Positions 18,661 through 26,427 of a stretch of DNA of 64,000 nt are shown here, in pieces. The stretch's first letter is position 1; each line of letters starts with the position of its first letter. The notes beneath the pieces are model-generated. The model was not told the DNA's origin and did not search any database. It was given only the letters and a program-made list of their open reading frames with translations. The stretch comes from Embleya scabrispora (lineage in GTDB: Bacteria > Actinomycetota > Actinomycetes > Streptomycetales > Streptomycetaceae). The stretch lies in contig NZ_MWQN01000001.1 of the NCBI RefSeq assembly GCF_002024165.1, positions 2,232,001-2,296,000 of the forward strand, in the 5' to 3' direction. The translations under genes were made by a program, and so were the position numbers.

Positions 18661-19637
18661 GCAGTGGTGTTGAAGGCGCGGCCAACGAACCGCAGCCGAG
18701 CGCGGCCTCACCCGACGAGGCCGCCGGGCGCGGCCGAGGGGAGGGTGAGGGCATGGTGAGCGACGCGAGTATGACGATGGACGGCGGCGTCGAGGCGACG
18801 GGGTCGGCGCAGCCTGCCGGAGCCGCCGGGCCCACGGGTCCCGCGGTGCCGAATCGGCGGCGGGCCGGTTCCGAACGCCACGCCCACGACCGCGAGGTCG
18901 CGCGGGGCCTGTTCGCGCGGTTGGCGGAGCTCGAATCGGATCCGCCGGCCCGGGCCGCGGTGCGCGATCGACTGGTGGAGATGCATCTGCCGCTGGTCGA
19001 GCACCTGGCCCGCCGGTTCCGCAATCGCGGCGAGCCGCTCGACGACCTGATCCAGGTGGCCACCATCGGCCTGATCAAGTCGGTGGACCGGTTCGACTCG
19101 GATCGCGGTGTCGAGTTCTCGACCTACGCGACGCCGACCATCGTCGGCGAGATCAAGCGGCACTTCCGGGACAAGGGCTGGGCGGTGCGAGTACCGCGCC
19201 GACTCCAGGAGTTGCGGCTCGCGCTGACCTCGGCGACCGCCGAGTTGTCCCAGCGCAACGGCAGGTCCCCCACCGTCGCCGAACTCGCCGTGCAGTTGGG
19301 GATCTCCGAGGAGGAGGTGCTCGAAGGCCTCGAATCGGCGAACGCCTACAGCACGCTGTCGCTGGACGTGCCGGACACCGACGACGATTCGCCGGCCGTC
19401 GCCGACACGTTGGGCGCCGAGGACGACGCGCTGGAAGGGGTCGAGTATCGCGAGTCGCTCAAGCCGCTCCTGGAGCAGTTGCCGCCGCGGGAGAAGAAGA
19501 TCCTGCTGCTTCGCTTCTTCGGCAACATGACCCAGTCCCAGATCGCGCAGGAGGTCGGCATCTCCCAGATGCACGTCTCGCGGCTGTTGGCGCGCACGCT
19601 CGCGCAGTTGCGCGAGCGCCTGCTGGTCGAGGAGTAG
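18657..19637 (+). CDS. sigH: RNA polymerase sigma factor, SigB/SigF/SigG subfamily (SigH-like)
   Basis: 326 residues if started at GTG 18657, which overlaps the anti-sigma stop. Regions 2-4 are complete: DDLIQVATIGLIKSVDRFD, GVEFSTYATPTIVGEIKRHF, VPRRLQELRL, RSPTVAELAVQLGISEEEV and the region-4 helix-turn-helix MTQSQIAQEVGISQMHVSRLLA. It directs RNA polymerase to general-stress and osmotic-stress promoters. The first 80 residues are low-complexity, Ala/Gly/Glu-rich. An internal ATG at 18753 has its own GGGAGG, giving a shorter form. S. coelicolor SigH is known to exist as several isoforms, so this is worth noting. Confidence 0.9.
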   Translation: MSSGVEGAANEPQPSAASPDEAAGRGRGEGEGMVSDASMTMDGGVEATGSAQPAGAAGPTGPAVPNRRRAGSERHAHDREVARGLFARLAELESDPPARAAVRDRLVEMHLPLVEHLARRFRNRGEPLDDLIQVATIGLIKSVDRFDSDRGVEFSTYATPTIVGEIKRHFRDKGWAVRVPRRLQELRLALTSATAELSQRNGRSPTVAELAVQLGISEEEVLEGLESANAYSTLSLDVPDTDDDSPAVADTLGAEDDALEGVEYRESLKPLLEQLPPREKKILLLRFFGNMTQSQIAQEVGISQMHVSRLLARTLAQLRERLLVEE

Positions 19638-19680
19638 CACCGGAGCGGCGGCACCGGATACGAGGTGCGCGCGGGTGTGG

Positions 19681-19726
19681 AAGCGCGGCGGCCCCGGACC
19701 GATGTCGGTCCGGGGCCGCCGCGCTT
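19681..19726. terminator. bidirectional terminator between sigH and a membrane-protein gene
   Basis: A perfect 22-bp inverted repeat (19681-19702 with 19705-19726) separated by 2 nt, between convergent genes. Confidence 0.85.
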
Positions 19727-19748
19727 CGCCGAGCCGGTGTCCGCGCGC

Positions 19749-20183
19749 TCAGGCCCGCCGGGTCCGGTGCCGCGTTTCGAGCGCCTGGTACATCCCGGGG
19801 GTGGCGAGCGTGCCGATGGTGGCCACGCCCACGATCATGGTCAGGATCCCGATCGCCATCTGATCCGCCTTGATCAGATACCAACCCATGCCGACCACGA
19901 TCAGATTGGCGGTGATCGCCGGCGATCGGCTCCAGCGCCGGCCACGCACCATGCCGGCGAATGCGGCGACTATCCCGGCGGCGAGGATCAGCAGGTAGAT
20001 GCCGATCGCCACGCCCTCTGACGAGTTGGTCGGATGGCCGAACTCGCTGCGGAAGGTCAGGTAGAGGGCGTAGCCGAGGAGCGCGAACGCCTCGACACCG
20101 ACCACTGCGGTACAGATGCGCCAGGTGAGCGGGAGGGCCCCGGCGGGGTCCGGCTGGTCCTGGGCGGAAGGGCTCTCGGTCAC
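19749..20183 (-). CDS. conserved membrane protein, four helices
   Basis: 144 residues from ATG 20183. A charged N-terminus (MTESPSAQDQPDP) is followed by four hydrophobic segments, about 22-42, 60-82, 92-105 and 108-130; the last loop ends in an Arg-rich tail (ETRHRTRRA). No catalytic motif is visible and I do not recognise a named family. Its position between the SigH gene and the lipid kinase gene is the same as a conserved hypothetical in streptomycetes. It probably resides in the cytoplasmic membrane. The function is unknown. Confidence 0.75.
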   Translation of the reverse strand: MTESPSAQDQPDPAGALPLTWRICTAVVGVEAFALLGYALYLTFRSEFGHPTNSSEGVAIGIYLLILAAGIVAAFAGMVRGRRWSRSPAITANLIVVGMGWYLIKADQMAIGILTMIVGVATIGTLATPGMYQALETRHRTRRA

Positions 20184-20267
20184 CCCAAGACTGTAACCTC
20201 GGGCCGGTGCGCCCCGGGCCGGCGGGCCGGTGTACTCCGGGCCGGGGGTGTCCTACCCGCCGGTAGA

Positions 20268-20273
20268 TACCCT
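20268..20273 (+). promoter_or_regulatory. -10 box of leaderless lipid-kinase gene
   Basis: TACCCT lies 6 nt before ATG 20280, with no Shine-Dalgarno. Confidence 0.6.
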
Positions 20274-20279
20274 GTCGTC

Positions 20280-21209
20280 ATGCGTGCCCTTCTCGTCGTG
20301 AACCCCAAGGCCACGACCACCAGTGAGCGGACCCGCGACGTGCTGGCACACGCGCTCGCCGGCGACCTCAAGCTCGACGTGGTCGGCACCGAGCACCGCG
20401 GCCATGCGGCGGAGCTGGCCCGGCAGGCGGCCGACGACGGCATCGACCTGGTGATCGCGCTCGGCGGCGACGGCACGGTCAACGAGGTGGCCAACGGCCT
20501 CCTGGCCGCGGGCCCGGCCCCCTCGCTGCCGGCGGTCGCGGTGGTCCCGGGCGGCAGTACCAACGTCTTCGCCCGCTCGCTCGGACTGCCCAACGACCCG
20601 GTCGAGGCGACCGGCCTGCTGCTCGAGGCGCTGCGCGCGGGCCGCAGTCGGGAGATCGGCCTGGGCCTGGCCGACGAGCGCTGGTTCCTGTTCTGTGCCG
20701 GGCTCGGCTTCGACGCCGAGGTGGTCGAGAAGGTGGAGCACCGCCGGGCCGGCGGCCGGCGAGCCACCCCGGGGTTGTACGTACGCTCCGCGATGCACCA
20801 CTTCCTCGGCGGTCGAGACGCCCGCAGGCACGGGCCGCTCACGCTGGAGGTCCCGGGCATGGACCCGATCGGGGGAATCTGCCTCGGCATAGTCCAGAAC
20901 ACGGTCCCGTGGACGTTTTTGCGCGATCGGCCGCTGAATCCCTGTCCTCAAGCGTCATATGACACCGGATTGGACCTCTTCGCGCTCACCCGGATGACAA
21001 CACTGCCCACATTGCGCCATCTGGCCCAGATACTGGGCTCCACGGGTAATGCTCCACACGGGCGTCACGTCGTGTCCCTGCACGACTGCGATGCGTTCAC
21101 TCTTCGGGCTGAAGAACCTGTTTCCCTTCAGGTCGATGGGGACCATCTGGGAGAACATCGGAGTGTGACCTTCAGGGGGGTTCCCCGTGCACTGCGTGTG
21201 ATTGTGTGA
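20280..21209 (+). CDS. diacylglycerol kinase family lipid kinase
   Basis: 309 residues from ATG 20280. The N-domain has LLVVNPKATTTSER and the nucleotide-binding/catalytic loop ALGGDGTVNEV with PGGSTNVFARSLGLP, all diagnostic of the DAGK/sphingosine-kinase superfamily. The C-domain carries FLFCAGLGFDAEVVEKVE and ends in LQVDGDHLGE. These enzymes phosphorylate diacylglycerol or related lipids at the inner face of the membrane, recycling lipid precursors. The second half uses noticeably more A/T than its surroundings (20930-21180), though the frame is intact. It precedes wblE, as in S. coelicolor. Confidence 0.9.
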   Translation: MRALLVVNPKATTTSERTRDVLAHALAGDLKLDVVGTEHRGHAAELARQAADDGIDLVIALGGDGTVNEVANGLLAAGPAPSLPAVAVVPGGSTNVFARSLGLPNDPVEATGLLLEALRAGRSREIGLGLADERWFLFCAGLGFDAEVVEKVEHRRAGGRRATPGLYVRSAMHHFLGGRDARRHGPLTLEVPGMDPIGGICLGIVQNTVPWTFLRDRPLNPCPQASYDTGLDLFALTRMTTLPTLRHLAQILGSTGNAPHGRHVVSLHDCDAFTLRAEEPVSLQVDGDHLGEHRSVTFRGVPRALRVIV

Positions 21210-21236
21210 GTGGAAGGGCCTTTTGACCTTTCACTC
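21208..21236 (+). terminator. weak terminator behind the lipid kinase gene
   Basis: A 10-bp stem with one G-U pair (21208-21217 with 21227-21236) beginning inside the stop codon, with TTTT in the loop. Confidence 0.45.
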
Positions 21237-21524
21237 GAACGCGAATACCCCGTTCATCCCTTCGATGTAGTGGTGTGACCTAGTCGACACCGATGATTTA
21301 AAAAATCCTGGCCCAAGGGGGTTGTATCGGCGGCCGAGGTTTGTAAGGCTCTACGAGGCGGCAGGGACGTGGCCGAAAGGTCATCTTCACCGCCCGAATC
21401 CACTGCCAAACCTGGGGACCGACTCCGTCGGCCCCATGCTTGTCGGGGGGTTCGTGAAAGCGTTCACATTCACAAGCCACAGCGGGGCCGGAAGCCCTTG
21501 CTGACCCACGAGGAGTTGGACCGC
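21210..21524 (+). promoter_or_regulatory. long upstream region of wblE
   Basis: About 315 bases without a gene. It contains an unusually AT-rich patch, TGATTTAAAAAATC (21292-21305), and the sequence GTGAAAGCGTTCACATTCAC (21452-21471), a GTGAA-TTCAC inverted repeat. The wblE start may be extended in frame to about 21369, but the extension lacks family character, so this is probably a long regulated 5-prime leader. Confidence 0.55.
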
Positions 21525-21779
21525 ATGGACTGGCGCCACGTTGCTGCCTGCCGTGACGAAGACCCGGAGCTGTTCTTCCCGATCGGCAACACCGGTCCCG
21601 CTCTGCTTCAGATCGAGGAGGCGAAGGCGGTCTGCCGCCGTTGCCCCGTGATGGAGCAGTGCCTGGGCTGGGCTCTCGAGTCCGGTCAGGACGCGGGTGT
21701 GTGGGGCGGTCTGAGCGAGGACGAGCGTCGCGCTCTCAAGCGCCGCGCCGCCCGCAACCGCGCCCGCGCCTCCGCCTGA
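21525..21779 (+). CDS. wblE: WhiB-family iron-sulfur transcription factor WblE
   Basis: 84 residues from ATG 21525. The start gives MDWRHVAACRDEDPELFFP, the canonical N-terminus. Four cysteines (C9, then C31-x2-C34-x5-C40 in VCRRCPVMEQC) bind a [4Fe-4S] cluster sensitive to O2 and NO. The turn GVWGG and the basic C-terminus ALKRRAARNRAR give sigma-factor contact and DNA binding. WblE (the WhiB1 class) is the most conserved Wbl protein and is essential in mycobacteria. It is followed by a textbook terminator. A GAGGAG sequence sits about 11 nt before the start. Confidence 0.93.
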   Translation: MDWRHVAACRDEDPELFFPIGNTGPALLQIEEAKAVCRRCPVMEQCLGWALESGQDAGVWGGLSEDERRALKRRAARNRARASA

Positions 21780-21840
21780 TCACCACGACGGGCTGAACTC
21801 TCCGGAGACTTGGATCACCGGAAAACAAAAGAGCTTTACC

Positions 21841-21891
21841 GCAGTTGCCCCGCCGGGGTCCGATCGGACCGAGGCGGGGCAACTGCTTTTT
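21841..21891 (+). terminator. intrinsic terminator behind wblE
   Basis: A 14-bp stem (21841-21854 with 21873-21886) enclosing a second palindrome, GGTCCGATCGGACC, and followed by TTTTT. This is one of the few hairpins here with a real U-tract. Confidence 0.85.
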
Positions 21892-21952
21892 CCCGTATGG
21901 GTGTTCCTCATATACGCGGGATCCGCGCCGATCCGAGATCGGGCGGCGGCAC

Positions 21953-23431
21953 TCAGCGGCGCTGCCGCAGTTGTACGTCCAGCCTGACGATCGTGCCGCC
22001 GGCCGGATTGGGCACCATGTCGAAACGGCCCGCGAGTTCGCTGCCCACGAGGGTGCGCACGATCTGCAGACCGAGATTGCCGGACGTCTGCGGATCGAAG
22101 TCGTCGGGCAGGCCGATGCCGTCGTCGGTGACGGTGATCAGCAGTCGTTCGGCCCGCCGTTCCGCGTGCACCTCCAGGGTGTTGGCCCGATCCGCGTAGG
22201 CCGGGTCCTCGAACGCGTGCTCCAGGGCGTTTTGCAGCAGCTCGGTCAACACCATCGCCAGCGGCGTGGCGGTCTCCGCGATCAGCTCGCCGAAGTTGCC
22301 GTGCCGAGCGGTGCGCACCCGCAGCGAGGAGGCGGCGACCTCGGTGACCATGGACAACACCCGGTCGGCGATCTCGTCGAAGTCCACCCGCTCGTCCAGC
22401 GTCTGGGACAACGTCTCGTGCACGATCGCGATCGAGCCGACCCGGCGCACCGCCTCCTCGAGCGCGGCGCGGGCCTGCGGCGCGTCCATCCGACGGGCCT
22501 GCAGGCGCAGCAGCGCGGCCACCGTCTGGAGGTTGTTCTTCACCCGATGGTGGATCTCCCGGATGGTCGCGTCCTTGGTGATCAGCTCGCGTTCGCGGCG
22601 GCGCAATTCGGTCACGTCGCGCAGCAGCATGATCGCGCCGATCCGCTGACCGCGCGGCTTGAGCGGGATCGCCCGCAGCTGCACCACCGCGGCCGGCGTC
22701 TCGACCTCGGTCTCGCGCGGCGCCCAACCGCTGGCGACGGCGGAGATCGCCTCGTCGACCGGTCCCTCGTGCGGGGCCAGTTCGGCGGTGATCCGGCCGA
22801 GGTGGCAGCCGACCAGGTCGGTGGTCAGGCCGAGTCGGTGGTAGGCGGAGAGCGCGTTGGGGCTGGCGTACTGCACGATGCCGTCGGCGTCGAGCCGGAT
22901 CAGCCCGTCTCCCACACGCGGCGAGGCGTCCATGTCGAGCAGTTCGCCGGCGTGCGGAAACGTCCCTGCGGCGATCATCTGGGCGAGATCCGCGGCGCTT
23001 TGCAGGTAGGTCAGTTCCAGCCGGCTGGGCGTGCGCGCGGTGAGCAGGTTGGTGTTGCGCGCGATCACCCCGATCACCCGGCCCTCGCGCGAGACGGGGA
23101 TGGCCTCGACCCGCACGGGCACGTCGTCGCGCCACTCCGGGTCGCCCTCGCGCACGATCCGCCCCTCGTCGAGGGCGGCGTCGAGCATCGGCCGCCGGCC
23201 GCGCGGGACGAAGTCGCCGACCAGGTCGTCCTGGTGCGAGGTGGCGCCGGTGTTCGGCCGCATCTGCGCCACCGCCACGTACTGCCCGTCGTCGGTGGGC
23301 ACCCACAACACCAGGTCGGCGAACGACAGATCCGCGAGCAGCTGCCACTCGGACACGAGCAGGTGCAGCCACTCCAGGTCGGCGGCGGACAGCGCGCCGT
23401 GGCGGCGGACGAGATCGTTCATGGAGGGCAC
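21953..23431 (-). CDS. GAF-PAS sensor histidine kinase (HisKA_2/HWE-like)
   Basis: 492 residues from GTG 23431, or 489 from ATG 23422. GTG is preferred because a TACGCT -10 box lies 6 nt upstream and there is no Shine-Dalgarno. An N-terminal GAF-like domain (MNDLVRRHGALSAADLEWLHLL...) is followed by a PAS domain (VGDGLIRLDADGIVQYASPNALSAY), the phosphoacceptor helix REIHHRVKNNLQTVAALLRLQ and the ATPase core MVLTELLQNALEHAFED ... TDDGIGLP. No membrane helix is present, so it is a cytoplasmic sensor. HisKA_2 kinases often signal to PAS/ANTAR-type or general-stress regulators. No partner regulator is adjacent. It diverges from bioF. Confidence 0.92.
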   Translation of the reverse strand: MPSMNDLVRRHGALSAADLEWLHLLVSEWQLLADLSFADLVLWVPTDDGQYVAVAQMRPNTGATSHQDDLVGDFVPRGRRPMLDAALDEGRIVREGDPEWRDDVPVRVEAIPVSREGRVIGVIARNTNLLTARTPSRLELTYLQSAADLAQMIAAGTFPHAGELLDMDASPRVGDGLIRLDADGIVQYASPNALSAYHRLGLTTDLVGCHLGRITAELAPHEGPVDEAISAVASGWAPRETEVETPAAVVQLRAIPLKPRGQRIGAIMLLRDVTELRRRERELITKDATIREIHHRVKNNLQTVAALLRLQARRMDAPQARAALEEAVRRVGSIAIVHETLSQTLDERVDFDEIADRVLSMVTEVAASSLRVRTARHGNFGELIAETATPLAMVLTELLQNALEHAFEDPAYADRANTLEVHAERRAERLLITVTDDGIGLPDDFDPQTSGNLGLQIVRTLVGSELAGRFDMVPNPAGGTIVRLDVQLRQRR

Positions 23432-23437
23432 ACACGC

Positions 23438-23443
23438 AGCGTA
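23438..23443 (-). promoter_or_regulatory. -10 box of leaderless sensor-kinase gene
   Basis: TACGCT on the minus strand lies 6 nt before GTG 23431; nothing resembles a Shine-Dalgarno. Confidence 0.55.
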
Positions 23444-23500
23444 CTTTCCGTCCGGCCTGCGATCCTGGCCGCCCCACTCCGCCGCACCCGTGAGGTATGG

Positions 23501-24679
23501 ATGTCCACCGAATCGCCCACGCCCGACCGGTCCCTCCCCGGCGGCGGTCATCCGCTCGACTGGCTGGACCTGCGGGAGAAGGAACGGGAGGAGGCGGGGC
23601 TGCGGCGCCGGCTGCGCCCGCGCGAGGCGAGCGTCGACGGGCTGGATCTGGCCGGAAACGACTACCTGGGGCTGACCCGCGACGAACGGGTGATCGAGGC
23701 GGGCGTGCGCGCGCTGCGCACCTGGGGCGGCGGGTCGACCGGGTCGCGCCTGGTGACCGGATCCACGACGCTGCACGCCGGGTTGGAGGCGGAGTTGGCC
23801 GAGCACATGGGCGCCGAGGCGGCGCTCGTGTTCTCCTCCGGCTACCTGGCCAACCTCGGGGTGATCTGCGGCCTGATCGGCAAGGGCGGACTGGTCGTCT
23901 CGGACGCGATCAACCACGCCTCGATCGTCGACGCGTGCCGGCTGTCCCGGGCCCGGGTGGCGATCACCCCGCACTGCGACGTCGAGGCGGTGGCCCGGGT
24001 GCTGGCGGAACGGGCCGAGGAACGGGCCCTGGTGGCCGTGGACGCGGTTTTCTCGGTCGACGGGGACATCGCCCCCCTCGCGGAGCTCGCGGCCGTCACA
24101 CGGCGATATGGCGCCGTCCTGCTCGTGGACGAGGCGCACGGGCTCGGTGTGGTCGGCGCGGGCGGTCGGGGCGCGGTACACGCGGCCGGGCTCGCGGGCG
24201 CCGACGACGTGGTGCTGACCGCGACGCTGTCCAAGGCGCTCGGCGCGCAGGGCGGCGCGGTGCTGGGTCCGCGTCGGGTGGTCGAGCACCTGGTCGACGC
24301 GGCCCGGTCGTTCATCTTCGACACCGGGCTGGCCCCGGCGAGCGTCGCGGCGGCCCTGGCCGCGCTGCGCATCCTGCGGGCGGAGCCGGATCTGGCCGAG
24401 CGGGTACGGGCGAACGCGCGCGCGCTCGCGGCCGGCGCCCGGGCGGCGGGCCTGCGCGCGACCGCGCCCGAGGGCGCGGTGACGTCGGTGCTCGTCGGTG
24501 AGGCGCGGCTCGCGTTCGACACCGCCGCGCGCTGCGCGGAGGCCGGGGTCCGGGTCGGCTGCTTCCGTCCGCCGTCGGTGCCCGACGGCATCTCCCGACT
24601 GCGTCTCGCGGCCCGCGCGGATCTGACGTCGGCCGATCTGGAGCGGGCCCTTACGGCGCTGCGATACGCCACTTCGTGA
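23501..24679 (+). CDS. bioF: 8-amino-7-oxononanoate synthase
   Basis: 392 residues from ATG 23501 (GAGG about 6 nt upstream). It is a PLP-dependent alpha-oxoamine synthase with GNDYLGLTRDERV, GGSTGSRLVTGSTTLHAGLE, VDAVFSVDGDIAPL, VDEAHGLGVVG and the PLP lysine in TLSKALGAQGG. It condenses pimeloyl-ACP or pimeloyl-CoA with L-alanine, the first committed step of the biotin ring pathway. The related AKB ligase differs in several of these blocks. bioA is not in the window, while bioD-bioB-bsaP lie 9.3 kb downstream beyond the Das locus. Transcribed toward nagA, with the DasR sites beginning 38 nt after its stop. Confidence 0.88.
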   Translation: MSTESPTPDRSLPGGGHPLDWLDLREKEREEAGLRRRLRPREASVDGLDLAGNDYLGLTRDERVIEAGVRALRTWGGGSTGSRLVTGSTTLHAGLEAELAEHMGAEAALVFSSGYLANLGVICGLIGKGGLVVSDAINHASIVDACRLSRARVAITPHCDVEAVARVLAERAEERALVAVDAVFSVDGDIAPLAELAAVTRRYGAVLLVDEAHGLGVVGAGGRGAVHAAGLAGADDVVLTATLSKALGAQGGAVLGPRRVVEHLVDAARSFIFDTGLAPASVAAALAALRILRAEPDLAERVRANARALAAGARAAGLRATAPEGAVTSVLVGEARLAFDTAARCAEAGVRVGCFRPPSVPDGISRLRLAARADLTSADLERALTALRYATS

Positions 24680-24716
24680 CCCGATAACCACCGATATACG
24701 TGTCATGTCCCTCGAC

Positions 24717-24751
24717 ATTGGTCTAGACAACTGGGATTGGTCTGAACCAAA
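24717..24751. promoter_or_regulatory. tandem DasR-binding sites (dre) upstream of nagA
   Basis: ATTGGTCTAGACAACT (24717-24732) and ATTGGTCTGAACCAAA (24736-24751) both match the DasR consensus ACTGGTCTAGACCAGT in the TGGTCT...ACCA core. Centres are 19 bp apart, about two helical turns. Confidence 0.85.
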
Positions 24752-24756
24752 ATGGG

Positions 24757-24790
24757 CGGCGGCCTCCCGGCCCGCACCGGGAGGCCGCCG
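24757..24790 (+). terminator. stem-loop in the nagA leader
   Basis: A perfect 14-bp stem (24757-24770 with 24777-24790) and a 6-nt loop, placed between the DasR sites and the nagA start. It may terminate bioF readthrough or act as an attenuator in the nagA leader. Confidence 0.6.
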
Positions 24791-24834
24791 AACGTTCGGC
24801 CGCGTAGCGGTCCCGCAGGGAAGGAAGGGCACGC

Positions 24835-25992
24835 GTGGCCGGCATAGGGGCACCTCGCGTGCTTGTGGACGGGAAGCTCGTGGGCCCGGCCGAGGTGGGG
24901 GTCGAGCAGGGCCGGATCACCGGCGTCACCGAGGGGCCCGGCCGCCCCGACACGCTCCGGCTGCCGCACGGTGTGCTCACCCCCGGTCTGATCGACGTGC
25001 AGCTCAACGGCGCGTTCGGGCACGACTTCGTGGCCGCGGACGCGACCGCCTGGCGTGAAGTCGCCGCCCGGCTCCCGTCGACCGGGGTCACCGCCTTCTG
25101 CCCGACCTTCATCACCGGCGACCTGGACACCCTCACCGCGGCCCTCGTGCGGGCCGCCGAGGTGCGCGCCAAGCTCGCCGCGGAGCCCATCGCGCGCGAT
25201 CTGGGCGTGCACCTGGAGGGGCCGTTCCTGTCCCCCGCCCGGGTCGGCACCCACCCGCCGGAGTACCTGCGCGAGCCCGCTCCCGAACTGGTCGACCGGC
25301 TGCTCCTGGACGACGCCGTCCGCGAAGCGCTGACGCTGGTCACCCTGGCCCCCGAACTTCCCGGTGCGCTCGAGGCCATTCGACGCATCGTCGCCGCGGG
25401 GATCCGAGTCTCGGCCGGACACACGGACGCGACCGCCGCCGAGATGTCCGCCGCCGCGGACGCGGGCGCGACCATGGTCACCCACCTGTTCAACGCCCAG
25501 CGCGGTCTGGGCCACCGCGAGCCGGGCGTGGTCGGCGCGGCGCTGAGCGACCCGCGCCTGACCCCCGGCCTGATCGCCGACCTGCACCACGTGGTGGGCC
25601 CGGTCTGCTCGCTGGTCCTGCGCGTGGCGGGCGAGCGCACCGCGCTGGTCACCGACGCGATGGCGGCCGCGGGCATGCCGCCCGGCCGCTACCGGCTCGG
25701 CGACGTGGACGTGACCCTGGTCGAGGGCGACGTGCCGCGCAACCCCGACGGCACCATCGCCGGCTCGGCGCTGACCCTGGACCTGGCCGTGCGCAACCTG
25801 ATCGGCCTGGGCAACCCGCCGGCGCGGGTGCTCACCTCCGCGACCCGGGTCCCGGCCGACGCCCTGGGCCGCACCGACCTCGGCCGCATCGCCCCCGGCG
25901 CCACGGCCGACCTGGTCTGGTGGAGCGACGACTGGACGATCCTCAAGACCTGGATCGGCGGAGTGGTCGCCTACGAGGCCGCCACCGTCTGA
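24835..25992 (+). CDS. nagA: N-acetylglucosamine-6-phosphate deacetylase
   Basis: 385 residues from GTG 24835 behind AAGGAAGG. It belongs to the amidohydrolase superfamily: PGLIDVQLNGAFGHDF near residue 50, the metal ligand Glu128 in HLEGPFLSP, SAGHTDATAAEM, THLFNAQRGLGHREPG and the catalytic Asp in ALVTDAMAAAG. It removes acetate from GlcNAc-6-P to give GlcN-6-P, the allosteric inducer that releases DasR from DNA. Paired DasR sites upstream place it in the DasR regulon. It converges on the deaminase gene, with a strong terminator between. Confidence 0.95.
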   Translation: MAGIGAPRVLVDGKLVGPAEVGVEQGRITGVTEGPGRPDTLRLPHGVLTPGLIDVQLNGAFGHDFVAADATAWREVAARLPSTGVTAFCPTFITGDLDTLTAALVRAAEVRAKLAAEPIARDLGVHLEGPFLSPARVGTHPPEYLREPAPELVDRLLLDDAVREALTLVTLAPELPGALEAIRRIVAAGIRVSAGHTDATAAEMSAAADAGATMVTHLFNAQRGLGHREPGVVGAALSDPRLTPGLIADLHHVVGPVCSLVLRVAGERTALVTDAMAAAGMPPGRYRLGDVDVTLVEGDVPRNPDGTIAGSALTLDLAVRNLIGLGNPPARVLTSATRVPADALGRTDLGRIAPGATADLVWWSDDWTILKTWIGGVVAYEAATV

Positions 25993-26427
25993 CCACCCCC
26001 GCCCCACACCCGCCGCCGCCCGGTCCGGGCCCGGCGCGAGGGCTTCGGCGCGTTCCGGCCGGCCGTCCCCGGACGGGCACAGGCCCTCGACCGGGTCGGC
26101 CCGGAGGCGGAGGTGCTCCGGGTACCCGCGCTCCGACGCACACCGCGCCGCCGATCGAGCCGGCGACACCGAGGCGGGCACGATCCGGCACCCGATCGCC
26201 GCGGCCCGCCGCGTACGCGCCGGAGCCGGAGCGCCTTCCGGCCGATGGGGTCGGCATCCGTCCCGCCGGCATCCGCCCGGACGACGAAACGACCCGGGCC
26301 CGGACCGTGGTGGTCCGGGCCCGGGTCGATCCGCTGCTCGACGGCCGCCGGCGGCGCGAGGCCGGGTCGGCGGACCCGCGAAGCGCCCTCGCCGAGCGCG
26401 CCCCGGGGCCGCCCCCGGGCGTCGACG
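25993..26427. other. intergenic region between nagA and the deaminase gene
   Basis: About 435 bases between convergent genes. Apart from the terminator at 26290-26328 I see only GC-rich sequence with no coding character and no promoter. Confidence 0.6.
26290..26328. terminator. bidirectional terminator between nagA and the deaminase gene
   Basis: A perfect 17-bp inverted repeat (26290-26306 with 26312-26328) and a 5-nt loop, between convergent genes. Confidence 0.85.

Noticed and set aside
25993-26427. Possible gene remnant between nagA and the deaminase gene
   Set aside because: No frame shows coding-type third positions or domain remnants; only the terminator can be supported.
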